In this document: piece by piece, positions 7,891 through 15,760 of the stretch
Position numbering within the stretch: position 1 is the stretch's first letter
How the letters are laid out: the number at the start of each line of letters is the position of its first letter
NCBI GenBank assembly: GCA_016201275.1
Contig: JACQDB010000154.1
Coordinates: 1-46,286, forward strand
Reading direction: 5' to 3'
Length of the DNA: 46,286 bases
Source of the DNA: Acidobacteriota bacterium
GTDB lineage: Bacteria > Acidobacteriota > Blastocatellia > UBA7656
Made by a program: the position numbers and the translations under genes
Notes under the pieces: model-generated
Database searches by the model: none
What the model was told of the DNA's origin: nothing
The model's input: only the letters and a program-made list of their open reading frames with translations

Positions 7891-10401
7891 TCAGGTGCGC
7901 GAAGTCAGAAACAGATAAATGCCGCCGGTTCCGAATAACAGATTCGGCCCCCAGGCGGCCAGCACCGGCGGCAGAATTTCGTAGCGCCCCATCTGTTCAA
8001 ACAGGCCTATGGTTCCCCAATAGGCCAGACCGATGGCGATGCCTATGGCGACGCCGTAAAGCGCGCCGCGTTTGCCTACCGAAAACGAGAAGGGCAAGCC
8101 GACCAGCACCATAATCAAACAGGTCAGGGGAAAAGCGATTTTACTTTGCAGCGCGATCTTCAAATCCAGCACATCGAAACCGGCGCGTGAAAGTTCGCCG
8201 ATCTTTTGACGCAACTCGGCAAAGGTTAGCGATTGCGAGTTACGAAAATCTCTATGGAAATAATCGGGCTGCTCTTCCAGTTGCACCAAGCGTTCTTTGA
8301 ACGCTTCGTAGGCCAATAATTTATCGCCGTCAAATTTTCTTTCCCAACCTTCCTTCATCACCCAGGCGCGTTGCTGGGCGTCCCACACGGCGCGTCGAGC
8401 GTAGAGGCGGCGACGTATGCCGAAAGGCTCTTTGGCCAAGTCTATGACATTCAAATCCGCAAAGGTGTTGGTGGAAGGGTTGAAGTAAGCGTAGTTGAAT
8501 ATGCGTGAATCCACTCCGTAAAGCCATTGATTGGTAGTTTGATAAAAGGTCTGTGCCGGTTCCTGGCCGCTGCGGATCAGGGCGCGCAAATTATTTTGTC
8601 GCGGATTGGTGAACGGCATGATGTAGTCTTGATTGAGAAAGATCAGACCGGCAAGAAACAAGGAGATGAAAATGGCGGGCGTGGCCAAGCGGAAGATAGA
8701 CAAACCCGAAGCTTTCAAGGCGACCACCTGACTGGTCTTTTGCAGCACGCCAAAGGTAATCATCACCGCGACCAGCGCCGCCAGCGGAGTCGTATAGTTG
8801 GCAATCAGCGGCAACAGAAAGAACAGGTAGTTGATTACCACCAGCCATTCGATGTTGTGTTTGGTGATGGATTTTAATAGTTGAAAAAGCGTGATGATGA
8901 TAAAGAGCACTGAAAAGCCGCTGACGATATAAACGAAGAAGCGCAGCAAATCGCTGATGACCAGACGATCAACCAGTTGCGGCCAGCGCGAGGCAAGAAT
9001 TTTTTTGACGGCGCTCCGGGAGGGGGTCGCGGTTCGCTTGGCGAGGCTGGGCGTGGGCGAAAGATCGGCTGGAAGTATTGCCGAGTCGGAACGCTTTTTC
9101 GACACCGGCAACAAGTGACGCAGACTGCTCAACAGGCCAAAGGCATCGGCTCCGGGTCGCCTTTGAATGACGAGGATGACCACGCCCAGTGCGCTTAACA
9201 CGAGGTTGGCCAGCCATACGCCGAGCCACGCCGGTAGCTTGCCCGACATGGCTGCGTGTTCGCCTGACAATGCCAGCAGATAATAAATGATGGTGATGGC
9301 CAGTCCAAGCAACAGACCGAAAGAGCGCCCGGTGCGAACGTGGCTGATGCCAAAACCGACGCCGAGCAAGGCGAAGACCAGACAGGCTGCAGGATAAGCC
9401 AGCCGTTTATGAATTTGGGTTCGCCACTCGCGGACTTCTTCTTGCGGCGGCGTGAAATTGACCAACTCGCTCCATTCCATCTCGTCAACATCGCGCTTTT
9501 GCGCCTTGTCACTGGCGGCGTCTTCGTTCTTGTCTTCCGCCAAATCTACGCCTATGGTCATGCTGTCGAAACGCCCCGTGGTATATTTTTGTTGGGATTT
9601 CTGGCGTTTTTTATCACGATTCAAACTCGGCGGGTCTTCCGGTTCGGTCGCTTGTTCGCTGGCCTCTTCTTCGCTGGGCAGTTCCAAAGTTGGGGCGGCG
9701 GTGACGGATTTGGTGACCGAAGTCTGATGCGACGAGCCTTGTTGCAGTAATAACTCCGGCAGCGGAGATTTGCCTTTCACGGCTTCGGTTTGGCGAAACG
9801 CGCCGATTTTCGCGGTAAAAATTTTCATGCCGCCTTGCCGGTCGCTGGTGTCAACGATGAAGATGTTGTGCCAGAGATTGGTTGTGCGGTCTATGTCTTC
9901 GATGTAGATCACTTTTTTGGGAATGCTCTCTTCAAAAACGCGCGGCTTGATTTGCGTGGTGATGCCTTGAAAGACCATTGCCTGATTCGATTTGATGTCG
10001 TTGAGATTGCTGATCGAACGCGGCAAGACATTGAAGGTGATGTAGAGCATGGCGGCGGCGACCAGCAGGGCGAGAGCAATCAACGGTCTGAGCATTCGCA
10101 GGCGACTCATGCCACTTGCGCCCAAGGCGATGATTTCGCTATCGCCCGACAGCCGCCCTAAACCGACCAGTGTGCCGACCAGCAGCGAGACCGGAATGGT
10201 GAAGACGCCGATGCCGGGAATCAAGGCCGCCATGATTTTGCCTATGGCCTGTAGCGGCAGACCGGAGCGCGACGAGACGACCAGCAATTCCGAAAAGCGA
10301 CTGGCTTCGTGGGCGAAAATAATCGCCGTCAGCAGCAGCAACGCCAACAGAAAATAGGGCAGAATCTCCCGAATTAAATAGCGATCAATCAGTCGTAGCA
10401 T
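7891..10401 (-). CDS. lptF-lptG: LptF-LptG fusion, lipopolysaccharide export permease
   Basis: 836 residues from ATG 10401, about twice a normal LptF or LptG. Residues 1-415 are an LptF-type YjgP/YjgQ domain: MLRLIDRYLIREILPYFLLA, three N-terminal helices with IPVSLLVGTLVGLGRLSGDSE, a periplasmic beta-jellyroll part and three C-terminal helices from RLAYPAACLVFALLG. The periplasmic part contains an unusual charged insert at about 210-310. A linker (about 418-470) leads to an LptG-type copy (about 473-836; ISDLLRFFVYIVSG, NYTTPLAALVAVMITFGVLQ, IAFPLTCLIMVLVGLPFS). In most Gram-negatives two separate subunits pair with the ATPase LptB to drive LPS to the outer membrane; here one chain would do both. 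The ATG at 10428 is also in frame, but a promoter sits between the two starts, favouring 10401. Confidence 0.92.
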   Translation of the reverse strand: MLRLIDRYLIREILPYFLLALLLLTAIIFAHEASRFSELLVVSSRSGLPLQAIGKIMAALIPGIGVFTIPVSLLVGTLVGLGRLSGDSEIIALGASGMSRLRMLRPLIALALLVAAAMLYITFNVLPRSISNLNDIKSNQAMVFQGITTQIKPRVFEESIPKKVIYIEDIDRTTNLWHNIFIVDTSDRQGGMKIFTAKIGAFRQTEAVKGKSPLPELLLQQGSSHQTSVTKSVTAAPTLELPSEEEASEQATEPEDPPSLNRDKKRQKSQQKYTTGRFDSMTIGVDLAEDKNEDAASDKAQKRDVDEMEWSELVNFTPPQEEVREWRTQIHKRLAYPAACLVFALLGVGFGISHVRTGRSFGLLLGLAITIIYYLLALSGEHAAMSGKLPAWLGVWLANLVLSALGVVILVIQRRPGADAFGLLSSLRHLLPVSKKRSDSAILPADLSPTPSLAKRTATPSRSAVKKILASRWPQLVDRLVISDLLRFFVYIVSGFSVLFIIITLFQLLKSITKHNIEWLVVINYLFFLLPLIANYTTPLAALVAVMITFGVLQKTSQVVALKASGLSIFRLATPAIFISLFLAGLIFLNQDYIMPFTNPRQNNLRALIRSGQEPAQTFYQTTNQWLYGVDSRIFNYAYFNPSTNTFADLNVIDLAKEPFGIRRRLYARRAVWDAQQRAWVMKEGWERKFDGDKLLAYEAFKERLVQLEEQPDYFHRDFRNSQSLTFAELRQKIGELSRAGFDVLDLKIALQSKIAFPLTCLIMVLVGLPFSFSVGKRGALYGVAIGIAIGLAYWGTIGLFEQMGRYEILPPVLAAWGPNLLFGTGGIYLFLTSRT

Positions 10402-10408
10402 CGCCGAA

Positions 10409-10438
10409 AGTCTAGCACGAGGCTTCATCGCTTGTCAG
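10409..10438 (-). promoter_or_regulatory. Promoter of lptF-lptG, apparently leaderless
   Basis: On the minus strand CTGACA (10438-10433), 18 bp, then TAGACT (10414-10409) preceded by TGC. Only 7 bp (ttcggcg) separate the -10 box from ATG 10401, so transcription should start at or next to the start codon. There is no Shine-Dalgarno site. Confidence 0.7.
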
Positions 10439-10637
10439 TCGCGGGTTGTCGGTCGAGGTGCGAATAGCGATAGCAATCATCGTTCACAAACGATGCGGTA
10501 AGGTGAAAGAGAAAGCTTTGCGAGGCTTGGCGACTTGGCGCACGCGCCGCTTGGTGAACCCACAATGAATGTCGCGCCAAGCCGCTAAGGATATTGGAGG
10601 CAGTCACCTGAAAAACGTAAGTAATTTTCCAATGCCT

Positions 10638-10670
10638 TGTACGGGCGACTCTGCGATGGTCGCCCGTACA
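10638..10670. repeat. Palindromic hairpin in the divergent intergenic region
   Basis: A 12-bp perfect inverted repeat (tgtacgggcgac and gtcgcccgtaca) with a 9-base loop, no T-tract. The rest of 10440-10800, between the divergent lptF-lptG and VWA genes, holds nothing I can call. Confidence 0.6.
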
Positions 10671-10802
10671 GGTGGTTCGAGTAAGGTGAGTTGCTGAAAG
10701 CTTTTTTTCCTATTTATAGTACCGATGCAATGATGACTTCTTTGCGTTGATTGACGATCCTTGAATGAGCTTTTGGAACGAACCTGCCGCGCATGGGTTT
10801 AG

Positions 10803-10901
10803 CTTATAGCGGCTTGCAGAGGTGGCGATGGGTTGAGCGGCGGTCACAGACCACCGCTCAACCAGGTGTCGTGGTCGCGGACAAATGAAATTCGCTATAA
10901 G
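10803..10901. repeat. Short dispersed element with cttatagcg ends
   Basis: A 99-bp element with 9-bp terminal inverted repeats (cttatagcg at 10803-10811, cgctataag at 10893-10901) and an internal hairpin, ggttgagcggcgg (10831-10843) with ccaccgctcaacc (10851-10863). Its right end recurs, inverted, at 19983-20010. The internal hairpin resembles the core of the MITE-like family at 241, 22797 and 29886. It ends 6 bp before the -35 box of the VWA gene promoter. Confidence 0.65.
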
Positions 10902-10907
10902 GTGCAA

Positions 10908-10937
10908 GTGACAAATCGCAAACCAGAAAGCTATACT
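10908..10937 (+). promoter_or_regulatory. Promoter of the VWA-domain gene, nearly leaderless
   Basis: GTGACA (10908-10913), 18 bp, TATACT (10932-10937). The ATG at 10947 starts 9 bp after the -10 box, with a second ATG at 10950 and no Shine-Dalgarno site. Confidence 0.65.
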
Positions 10938-10946
10938 CAAAATTTA

Positions 10947-12017
10947 ATGATGTACAAAGCCAACGCTTTAGCCACGCGCTTTCTTTGCTGCTGCCTGACG
11001 TTGTTCTGTCTGACCAATCTGGTGCAGGCGCAGAGCGGACGCAAGCCTGCGCCCAATCAACCCAATCAAGCGGCCAACAACGCGGCGGATGACACGATCA
11101 AACTGCGCGCCGAAGAAGTTCTGCTCAACGTCACGGTGCTGGATAGTTATGGCCACCAGGCGACCGATTTGCGAAAAGAGGAATTCATCATCGCCGAAGA
11201 TATGCAGCGCCAGGACATCGCCAGCTTTTTAATCAGCAGCGTGCCGGTCAACGTCGTGATGCTGCTCGATGCTTCAGGGTCGGTAGTGCCGGAGATTAAT
11301 TCGTTGCGCGAGTCGGCGACCAAATTTGTTGATGGCTTGGACAACAAAGATAAAATTTCGATCATGGAATTTCACACCATAACCGAATTGATTCAGGATT
11401 GGACCTCGAACGCCGACGATTTGCGCCACGCCATTTCCTGGCGCTTCAAACCCGGCATGGTGCGAACTACAGAAGGCAACACCACCTACGGCAGCACCTC
11501 GCTGTATGATGCGATTTATCTGGCTTCGGAAGATCAATTGGCGAAAGTCGAAGGCCGCAAAGCGATCATCATTTTAACCGACGGCGTGGATACTTCCAGC
11601 AAGGTGACATTCGAGCAGGCGCTTGCCGCTCTTATCAAAAGCGGCGCGGTGGTTTATGTGGTCAGCAAAGCGCGGCAGATGATTAACGAAATCAGTCGCT
11701 ACAGCGGCAAAGTCGGAAGAATTTTCGGCACGGCAGGCGCAGCCAGCGAAGCCATTATGAGTTTAGAGAAGGCCGAAAAACTGATGACCCAGCTTTGCGT
11801 CAAAACCGGTGGGCAAATTTTTTCGCCGCTCAAAGACGACGAGATGAAAGACGTTTATGAAAAAGTGGCGCGGGAATTGAAGAATCAATACATCATCACT
11901 TATGTGCCGAAGAATGACAAACACGATGGCAGTTTGCGAAACGTCAGAGTCTTTCTGTCGCGCTCCGGCTATACGGCGCGCAGCCGCGACAGTTACTACA
12001 GCCCGAAAGATAAATAG
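10947..12017 (+). CDS. Secreted VWA-domain protein (acidobacterial VWFA-related type)
   Basis: 356 residues. A signal peptide (RFLCCCLTLFCLTNLVQAQ, about 11-29) exports it. A strand-rich N-terminal part (IKLRAEEVLLNVTVLDSYGH ... LRKEEFIIAEDM) comes before a von Willebrand A domain with a complete metal-dependent adhesion site: DASGS at 108-112, a TSLYDAIY threonine loop and IIILTDGVDTSS. The end (NQYIITYVPKNDKHDGSLRN, VRVFLSRSGYTARSRDSYY) is the typical closing segment of the VWFA-related domain expanded in Acidobacteriota. The ligand and role are unknown; extracellular or periplasmic protein binding is likely. The frame is open back to 10833, but that part is repeat DNA and promoter. Confidence 0.9.
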   Translation: MMYKANALATRFLCCCLTLFCLTNLVQAQSGRKPAPNQPNQAANNAADDTIKLRAEEVLLNVTVLDSYGHQATDLRKEEFIIAEDMQRQDIASFLISSVPVNVVMLLDASGSVVPEINSLRESATKFVDGLDNKDKISIMEFHTITELIQDWTSNADDLRHAISWRFKPGMVRTTEGNTTYGSTSLYDAIYLASEDQLAKVEGRKAIIILTDGVDTSSKVTFEQALAALIKSGAVVYVVSKARQMINEISRYSGKVGRIFGTAGAASEAIMSLEKAEKLMTQLCVKTGGQIFSPLKDDEMKDVYEKVARELKNQYIITYVPKNDKHDGSLRNVRVFLSRSGYTARSRDSYYSPKDK

Positions 12018-12048
12018 GCTGTGAGGTAGTGACACGGAGGGGAGCTTT

Positions 12049-12375
12049 ATGACTATTTCTGCAACCACAGAAACTATCCCCTTGAAAACCGATACCGATG
12101 GAGTGGTGCGCGTAGGCGGCACGCAGGTGACTTTGGACACCATCATCGAAGCCTTTACCGAAGGCGCGACGGCGGAAGAGATTGCCCAACAATATCCGTC
12201 GCTGGCGCTGGCCGATATTTATTATGTGATTGGGTATTATTTGCGCCATCAAGCGGAAGTGCTTGCCTATCTCAAAGCGCGCCAAGCGCAGGCGGAAGAA
12301 GTGAAGCACCGAAATGGAGCGCGGTTTGATCCTTCAGGGGTGCGCGACCGTTTGTTGCAGCGTCTGGTCAATTAA
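12049..12375 (+). CDS. DUF433 antitoxin-like protein
   Basis: 108 residues with GGAGGGGAG just before ATG 12049. The DUF433 core is clear: VVRVGGTQVTLDTIIEAF, EGATAEEIAQQYPSLALADI and a helix YYVIGYYLRHQAEVLAYL. DUF433 proteins have a winged-helix-like fold and are usually the antitoxin upstream of a PIN-like DUF5615 toxin. Here only a short remnant of such a toxin follows (12366-12458). The tail (EVKHRNGARFDPSGVRDRLL) is longer than the core requires. Confidence 0.88.
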   Translation: MTISATTETIPLKTDTDGVVRVGGTQVTLDTIIEAFTEGATAEEIAQQYPSLALADIYYVIGYYLRHQAEVLAYLKARQAQAEEVKHRNGARFDPSGVRDRLLQRLVN

Positions 12376-12458
12376 TCATCGAAGAGATGCTGCTGATTGC
12401 CGAAGGCAGTTTGGAAAATGAATGGGCGGGGCAGGTTCGCTATTTGCCGCTGCGATGA
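12366..12458 (+). pseudogene. Remnant of a DUF5615 (PIN-like) toxin C-terminus
   Basis: In the frame one base off from DUF433, the sequence reads GQLIIEEMLLIAEGSLENEW then AGQVRYLPLR and stop. This matches, from memory, the last ~30 residues of DUF5615 proteins (IEELLLIAE...W...VRYLPLR), the usual partner of DUF433. No start codon, catalytic acidic residues or upstream part is present: the frame closes at 12327. I infer that most of the toxin gene was deleted, leaving an orphan antitoxin. Confidence 0.5.
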
Positions 12459-12477
12459 ACGAGCCAGCTTTTTAATT

Positions 12478-12882
12478 ATGACCGATGCGAATCCAGCAAT
12501 CTGTAATCTAACCAAAAGCGATTTCGCGCAAAGCCTTTCCGGTCTCGCCGATTTCTGGGGCAATGCACGCACAGCGGCGTTTCATCATCCGATGTTTCTC
12601 TACGAATTTGGCAACACCGCTTTTGTTATCAAAGACAGCGACACGATGATCGCTTATCTTTTCGGTTTCTTTTCGCAGACCGCGCCGCTTGCTTATGTAC
12701 ATTTGATAGGCGTTCGCCAAACGCCTCAACGCAGAGGGCTGGGGCGCAAACTGTACGAACATTTTTCGGCATTGGTGAAAACCAAAGAGTGCAGGGAAGT
12801 GAAGGCCATCACTACGCCGCTGCTGCAATGGGTTTATCCGACCGTTGCAAGCCGCGATACTTTGTCGGATAAAACTTTGTGA
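12478..12882 (+). CDS. GNAT-family N-acetyltransferase, C-terminus abnormal
   Basis: 134 residues from ATG 12478. The GNAT core is well preserved: LADFWGNARTAAFHHPMFLYE (shown as LADFWGN and HHPMFLYEFGNTAFVIKD), YLFGFFSQTAPLAYVHLIGV, and the acetyl-CoA loop RQTPQRRGLGRKLYEHF followed by EVKAITTP. In the family, ITTP is followed by N..SI.FH..LGF and a C-terminal strand. Here the reading changes at once to LLQWVYPTVASRDTLSDKTL and stops 7 bp from the end of the convergent gene. The missing last part suggests a deletion or frameshift, so activity is doubtful. I could not recover the lost segment in another frame. Confidence 0.7.
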   Translation: MTDANPAICNLTKSDFAQSLSGLADFWGNARTAAFHHPMFLYEFGNTAFVIKDSDTMIAYLFGFFSQTAPLAYVHLIGVRQTPQRRGLGRKLYEHFSALVKTKECREVKAITTPLLQWVYPTVASRDTLSDKTL

Positions 12883-12889
12883 AGGCAGG

Positions 12890-14167
12890 CTACTGGCGCG
12901 ACGATATTGTGGTGGAGGCTTTCAACTGATTCAAGGCGGCGAGAGTTTTTTGCCACTCGTCTTTATCGCGTTTGGTAGCGAGGGGCGCATTCAGATTGCG
13001 GTAAAACTCTATGATGTTGTGGCGCAATGCAGGAGTCGCCTTGGCAAATTTCTGCTTCGCCAGTTTGATGAGCAGTTCGGAATACGCGTCATCTGCGAGT
13101 TGGTATTCACCGGCGTGGGTTGGTTTGCCGGTATCGAAATCACGATTCTCCAAAACCAGTTTGCCGTTGCGCGTCTGTTGTAAGAGAGTGCGATAGCGGG
13201 CCAAAGTGGTGTTGAAGCTCGCCATGAAAAGTTTTTCCGCAGCGGGCGTCGGCGCTTTGAAGGCCAGCGCTTTGAAGGGGCCGACTTTCGGCACAACGCG
13301 AAAAAACCAGGCGGAGGTTTTAGCAAAGAGGCCGGGCTTTTCATATCCTTTGCCGAACTCTTTTTCATAATCGGATTGCGATAGATTGTAGAGAAATTTT
13401 TCGCGGGTGATGCCGGGCAGGCTTTTTTCGATCTCGTCTTTTTTCAATTCCCAAGCGACTTTGGTCATCTCAGGAATCAGATGGCTGACGGCGCGTCGGT
13501 AGGTGCCAATCGCCAGATCAAGGTCTTCAAAGACCGCTGTCAATTCCATTCCGTAGGTCTTCACAAAAGCGCGTTCCAAGACTTCTTTCGAGACTTTGAA
13601 GCCGATGAAATCGTGATAAGCGTCGGGCGCGTAGCGGCCTTTGGCGACCTGCAAAACGTCAAAGCCAAACTCGGTTTTCAAGTGCGAAGCGGGGTCTTCG
13701 GCATAGGTGACTTCGTTGCCGAAGCGGGCGCGCAGCTTGGGATATTCCAAAGGCACGGCGCGATTGATGCCGAGGGCGTGGCCGTTGTTGTCCGCCGCAT
13801 AATGCGCCAGCGCGCCCACTGCAAAGGCGTATTCATTGAGGTTGGTGGCTTCCTCAAGCAGGGATTCGATGAACTCGCCGCTTCGCACATAGTGCGTCAA
13901 ATCGGTAAACAATTTACTGCCAAACGGGTAGTAGCCCATGTCCTGAATGATCGCGCCGCCGTAGGCATAGGCGTGCGCCTCTTTGAGTTGCGCGGCAGTC
14001 GCTGTGGGAAAGCGTTTGAGCAATAGCGGTTGGAGGGAGCCTTGCCAGACCGAATCAATGATCGCCTGATGCGTCAACACCGAATAGGCGAAAGTTTTTG
14101 GTGAGGTCGTAAAAACGAAGCACAGACAGACTAACAAGCCTATGCAGGATTTGAATTTCGTAGCCAT
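12890..14167 (-). CDS. Secreted zinc-dependent phospholipase C-like protein
   Basis: 425 residues with a signal peptide (LLVCLCFVFTTSPKTFA, about 11-27). After it, YSVLTHQAIID and the region LNEYAFAVGALAHYAADNNG with following HALGI carry the His/Asp pattern of the bacterial zinc-dependent phospholipase C / S1-P1 nuclease-like fold; further HDFIGF lies near residue 190. The ligand set looks complete by eye but was not modelled. Substrate is unknown; the protein should act outside the inner membrane. A GGAG site precedes ATG 14167. It converges on the GNAT gene. Confidence 0.7.
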   Translation of the reverse strand: MATKFKSCIGLLVCLCFVFTTSPKTFAYSVLTHQAIIDSVWQGSLQPLLLKRFPTATAAQLKEAHAYAYGGAIIQDMGYYPFGSKLFTDLTHYVRSGEFIESLLEEATNLNEYAFAVGALAHYAADNNGHALGINRAVPLEYPKLRARFGNEVTYAEDPASHLKTEFGFDVLQVAKGRYAPDAYHDFIGFKVSKEVLERAFVKTYGMELTAVFEDLDLAIGTYRRAVSHLIPEMTKVAWELKKDEIEKSLPGITREKFLYNLSQSDYEKEFGKGYEKPGLFAKTSAWFFRVVPKVGPFKALAFKAPTPAAEKLFMASFNTTLARYRTLLQQTRNGKLVLENRDFDTGKPTHAGEYQLADDAYSELLIKLAKQKFAKATPALRHNIIEFYRNLNAPLATKRDKDEWQKTLAALNQLKASTTISSRQ

Positions 14168-14345
14168 TGACTATGCTCCATTCAAAGAAAAGTGTACGAA
14201 TACCTGTCAACTCGTGCGCGTGTTCGTATCAGAGTAGGACAAGAGATACGTTCAGGCTTCACGAGTGCAATTTGAATACCTCAAGCACCTCGCAGATACA
14301 AAATCAAAGTAACTACCCAGCCTGGTTGTGAGAGTTGAACTTGGT

Positions 14346-14527
14346 GCGGCTGTGCCGCTTTGAAGTGCGGAGAGTCTCAGACTCTCCGGTAAGCTGACAC
14401 TACTTTTTCGCGGCTCTGCCTTAGAAAAGCTTGGCGGGCGAAGCCCAAGGGCGGCGTAGCCGCGAGAGTGGGGAGCATAGCTTACGGAAAGGCGCAGCCT
14501 TGCCGCACCTCAAAGCGGCACAGCCGC
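14346..14527. repeat. 182-bp element with 25-bp inverted ends
   Basis: The ends at 14346-14370 and 14503-14527 are inverted copies that match at 24 of 25 positions (left tip gcggctgtgccgctttga). Shorter inverted pairs sit inside (cggagagt/actctccg at 14368-14387; tccggtaagct against agcttacgga), so the whole element can fold into a long cruciform-like hairpin. It is non-coding. Upstream, 14168-14345 holds nothing I can identify. Confidence 0.75.
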
Positions 14528-14559
14528 AAGCGCTGGCTGCGTAGTTACAAATCAAAAAA

Positions 14560-14757
14560 GAAAAGTTGAGAGCAGTAAAAAGAGAAAAGTTGAGAGAAGT
14601 AAAAAGAGAAAGTTGAGAGGCGGTCTCTGACCGCCGGAAGAGTAAAAAAAGAGAAAGTTGAGAGGCGGTCTTTGACCGCCGGAAGAGTAAAAAAAGAGAA
14701 AAGTTGAGAGGCGGTCTCTGACCGCCGGAAGGCGTGATCAAAGACCGCCTCTCACTC
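14560..14757. repeat. Tandem repeat array of hairpin units
   Basis: Units begin with aaa(a)gttgagag at about 14561, 14585, 14609, 14654 and 14700. The first two are 24 bp; later ones are 45-46 bp and carry the palindrome ggcggtctctgaccgcc. The array ends in agaccgcctctc, which can pair with the gaggcggtct of the last unit. Reading frames across it are spurious repeats. Confidence 0.8.
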
Positions 14758-14807
14758 GTGTGAATCGCGGTTGTCGCTGTTCGCGATCAACCGCAAAATC
14801 ATAGCGG

Positions 14808-14849
14808 CGGTTGTTCGTTGACTGATGCACGATTGCCAACGAACAACCG
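14808..14849. repeat. Palindromic hairpin
   Basis: A 13-bp perfect inverted repeat (cggttgttcgttg at 14808-14820, caacgaacaaccg at 14837-14849) with a 16-base loop. No T-tract follows. It is part of the ~800-bp non-coding region between the phospholipase-like and DUF2934 genes. Confidence 0.7.
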
Positions 14850-14992
14850 AGGCGCGTGAGCGCCGCTTGTTGACGCAAGAGCGCAGGAATCACGCCAAAA
14901 ATAAGATGACTAATAAATTTCGCTAGCGTACTGAAAGCCTTGTGGCTAGCTGAAAAAATCCAATAACTTATTTTGACAGGACTCCCAAGGCT

Positions 14993-15547
14993 TTACTCAA
15001 GCGTTGGTTGATTGGTTTTCCCGCTCTTTTTGGCGCGGGGGGTTCCGCTTGTCGAGGTGCGTTTGGCGGCAGGTTTTTTGCCTGCGGTCCGCTTCTCAAC
15101 GGTCGCGTCGGTTTGGCTTGCCGCGACTTTTTTGCGCGTCGCAGGTTTTTCCACACCGGAAGTTGCGGCGCGTTTGCGCGGCGGCTTTGCCGGAATAATT
15201 TCCACAGGCGTAGCGTCCACTTCTTCAACCGGCAAGCCGGTTTCAATAACGTATTCAGCGACCACCACAGGTTCAATCGTCAGGCCTTCGTTTTCGGCGG
15301 CGGCAATCTCTTCGACGATTTCTTTGACCTCTTCGACGTTGCCTTGCGCTTCTTCCGCTAGGCGCTTGATCTCCTCTTCGACTAAAAAGTTCAAGACTTC
15401 GTTTTCCGCCAAACTCCAATCTTCGTGATGGCGGCCTTCTCTTCGGCCTCGTAGAATCCAGATCTCGTAGGCGCGCAGTTGAACGGCTTTCGTGACATTT
15501 TCATCGCGCCGCAGGCGGGCGCGGATTTCTTCTCTAGTCTCTTTCAT
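14993..15547 (-). CDS. DUF2934 domain protein with a lysine/alanine-rich tail
   Basis: 184 residues from ATG 15547, with AAGGAAAA upstream. The DUF2934 motif is at about 20-50: RAYEIWILRGRREGRHHEDW then SLAENEVLNFLVEEE. An acidic middle (EEAQGNVEEVKEIVEEI) is followed by a basic, low-complexity tail rich in Lys, Ala, Pro, Thr and Ser (about 125-184), similar to histone-H1-like tails. DUF2934 proteins are short and of unknown function, often with such tails in Acidobacteriota and proteobacteria. Nucleic-acid binding by the tail is plausible but only inferred. Confidence 0.82.
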   Translation of the reverse strand: MKETREEIRARLRRDENVTKAVQLRAYEIWILRGRREGRHHEDWSLAENEVLNFLVEEEIKRLAEEAQGNVEEVKEIVEEIAAAENEGLTIEPVVVAEYVIETGLPVEEVDATPVEIIPAKPPRKRAATSGVEKPATRKKVAASQTDATVEKRTAGKKPAAKRTSTSGTPRAKKSGKTNQPTLE

Positions 15548-15760
15548 TAGTAGTTTTCCTTTCTTCAAGGTTCGGATGAGCCAATGCCCCGGCGGCTTCG
15601 TTTCCACTTTACAAAGAAACTCCAGACCTTCGCCAATCCGAACGTCTTACCTTTATCTTACGATTGACAAACATAGGTCACGGGCAAGCTGCACCCTGAC
15701 CTACGCAAAAAAATTATGATTGTATTTCAGCAGGCCAGAATGATGACGGGCTTTGCTACA

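Noticed and set aside
10428-10428. ATG 10428 as the start of lptF-lptG
   Set aside because: It lies between the -35 and -10 boxes of a good promoter and has no ribosome site; ATG 10401 starts directly at the expected transcription start.
14421-14741. 106-codon minus-strand frame rich in LSLFLLFRRSETASQ repeats
   Set aside because: It is a translation of the tandem hairpin array and has no ribosome site or family.
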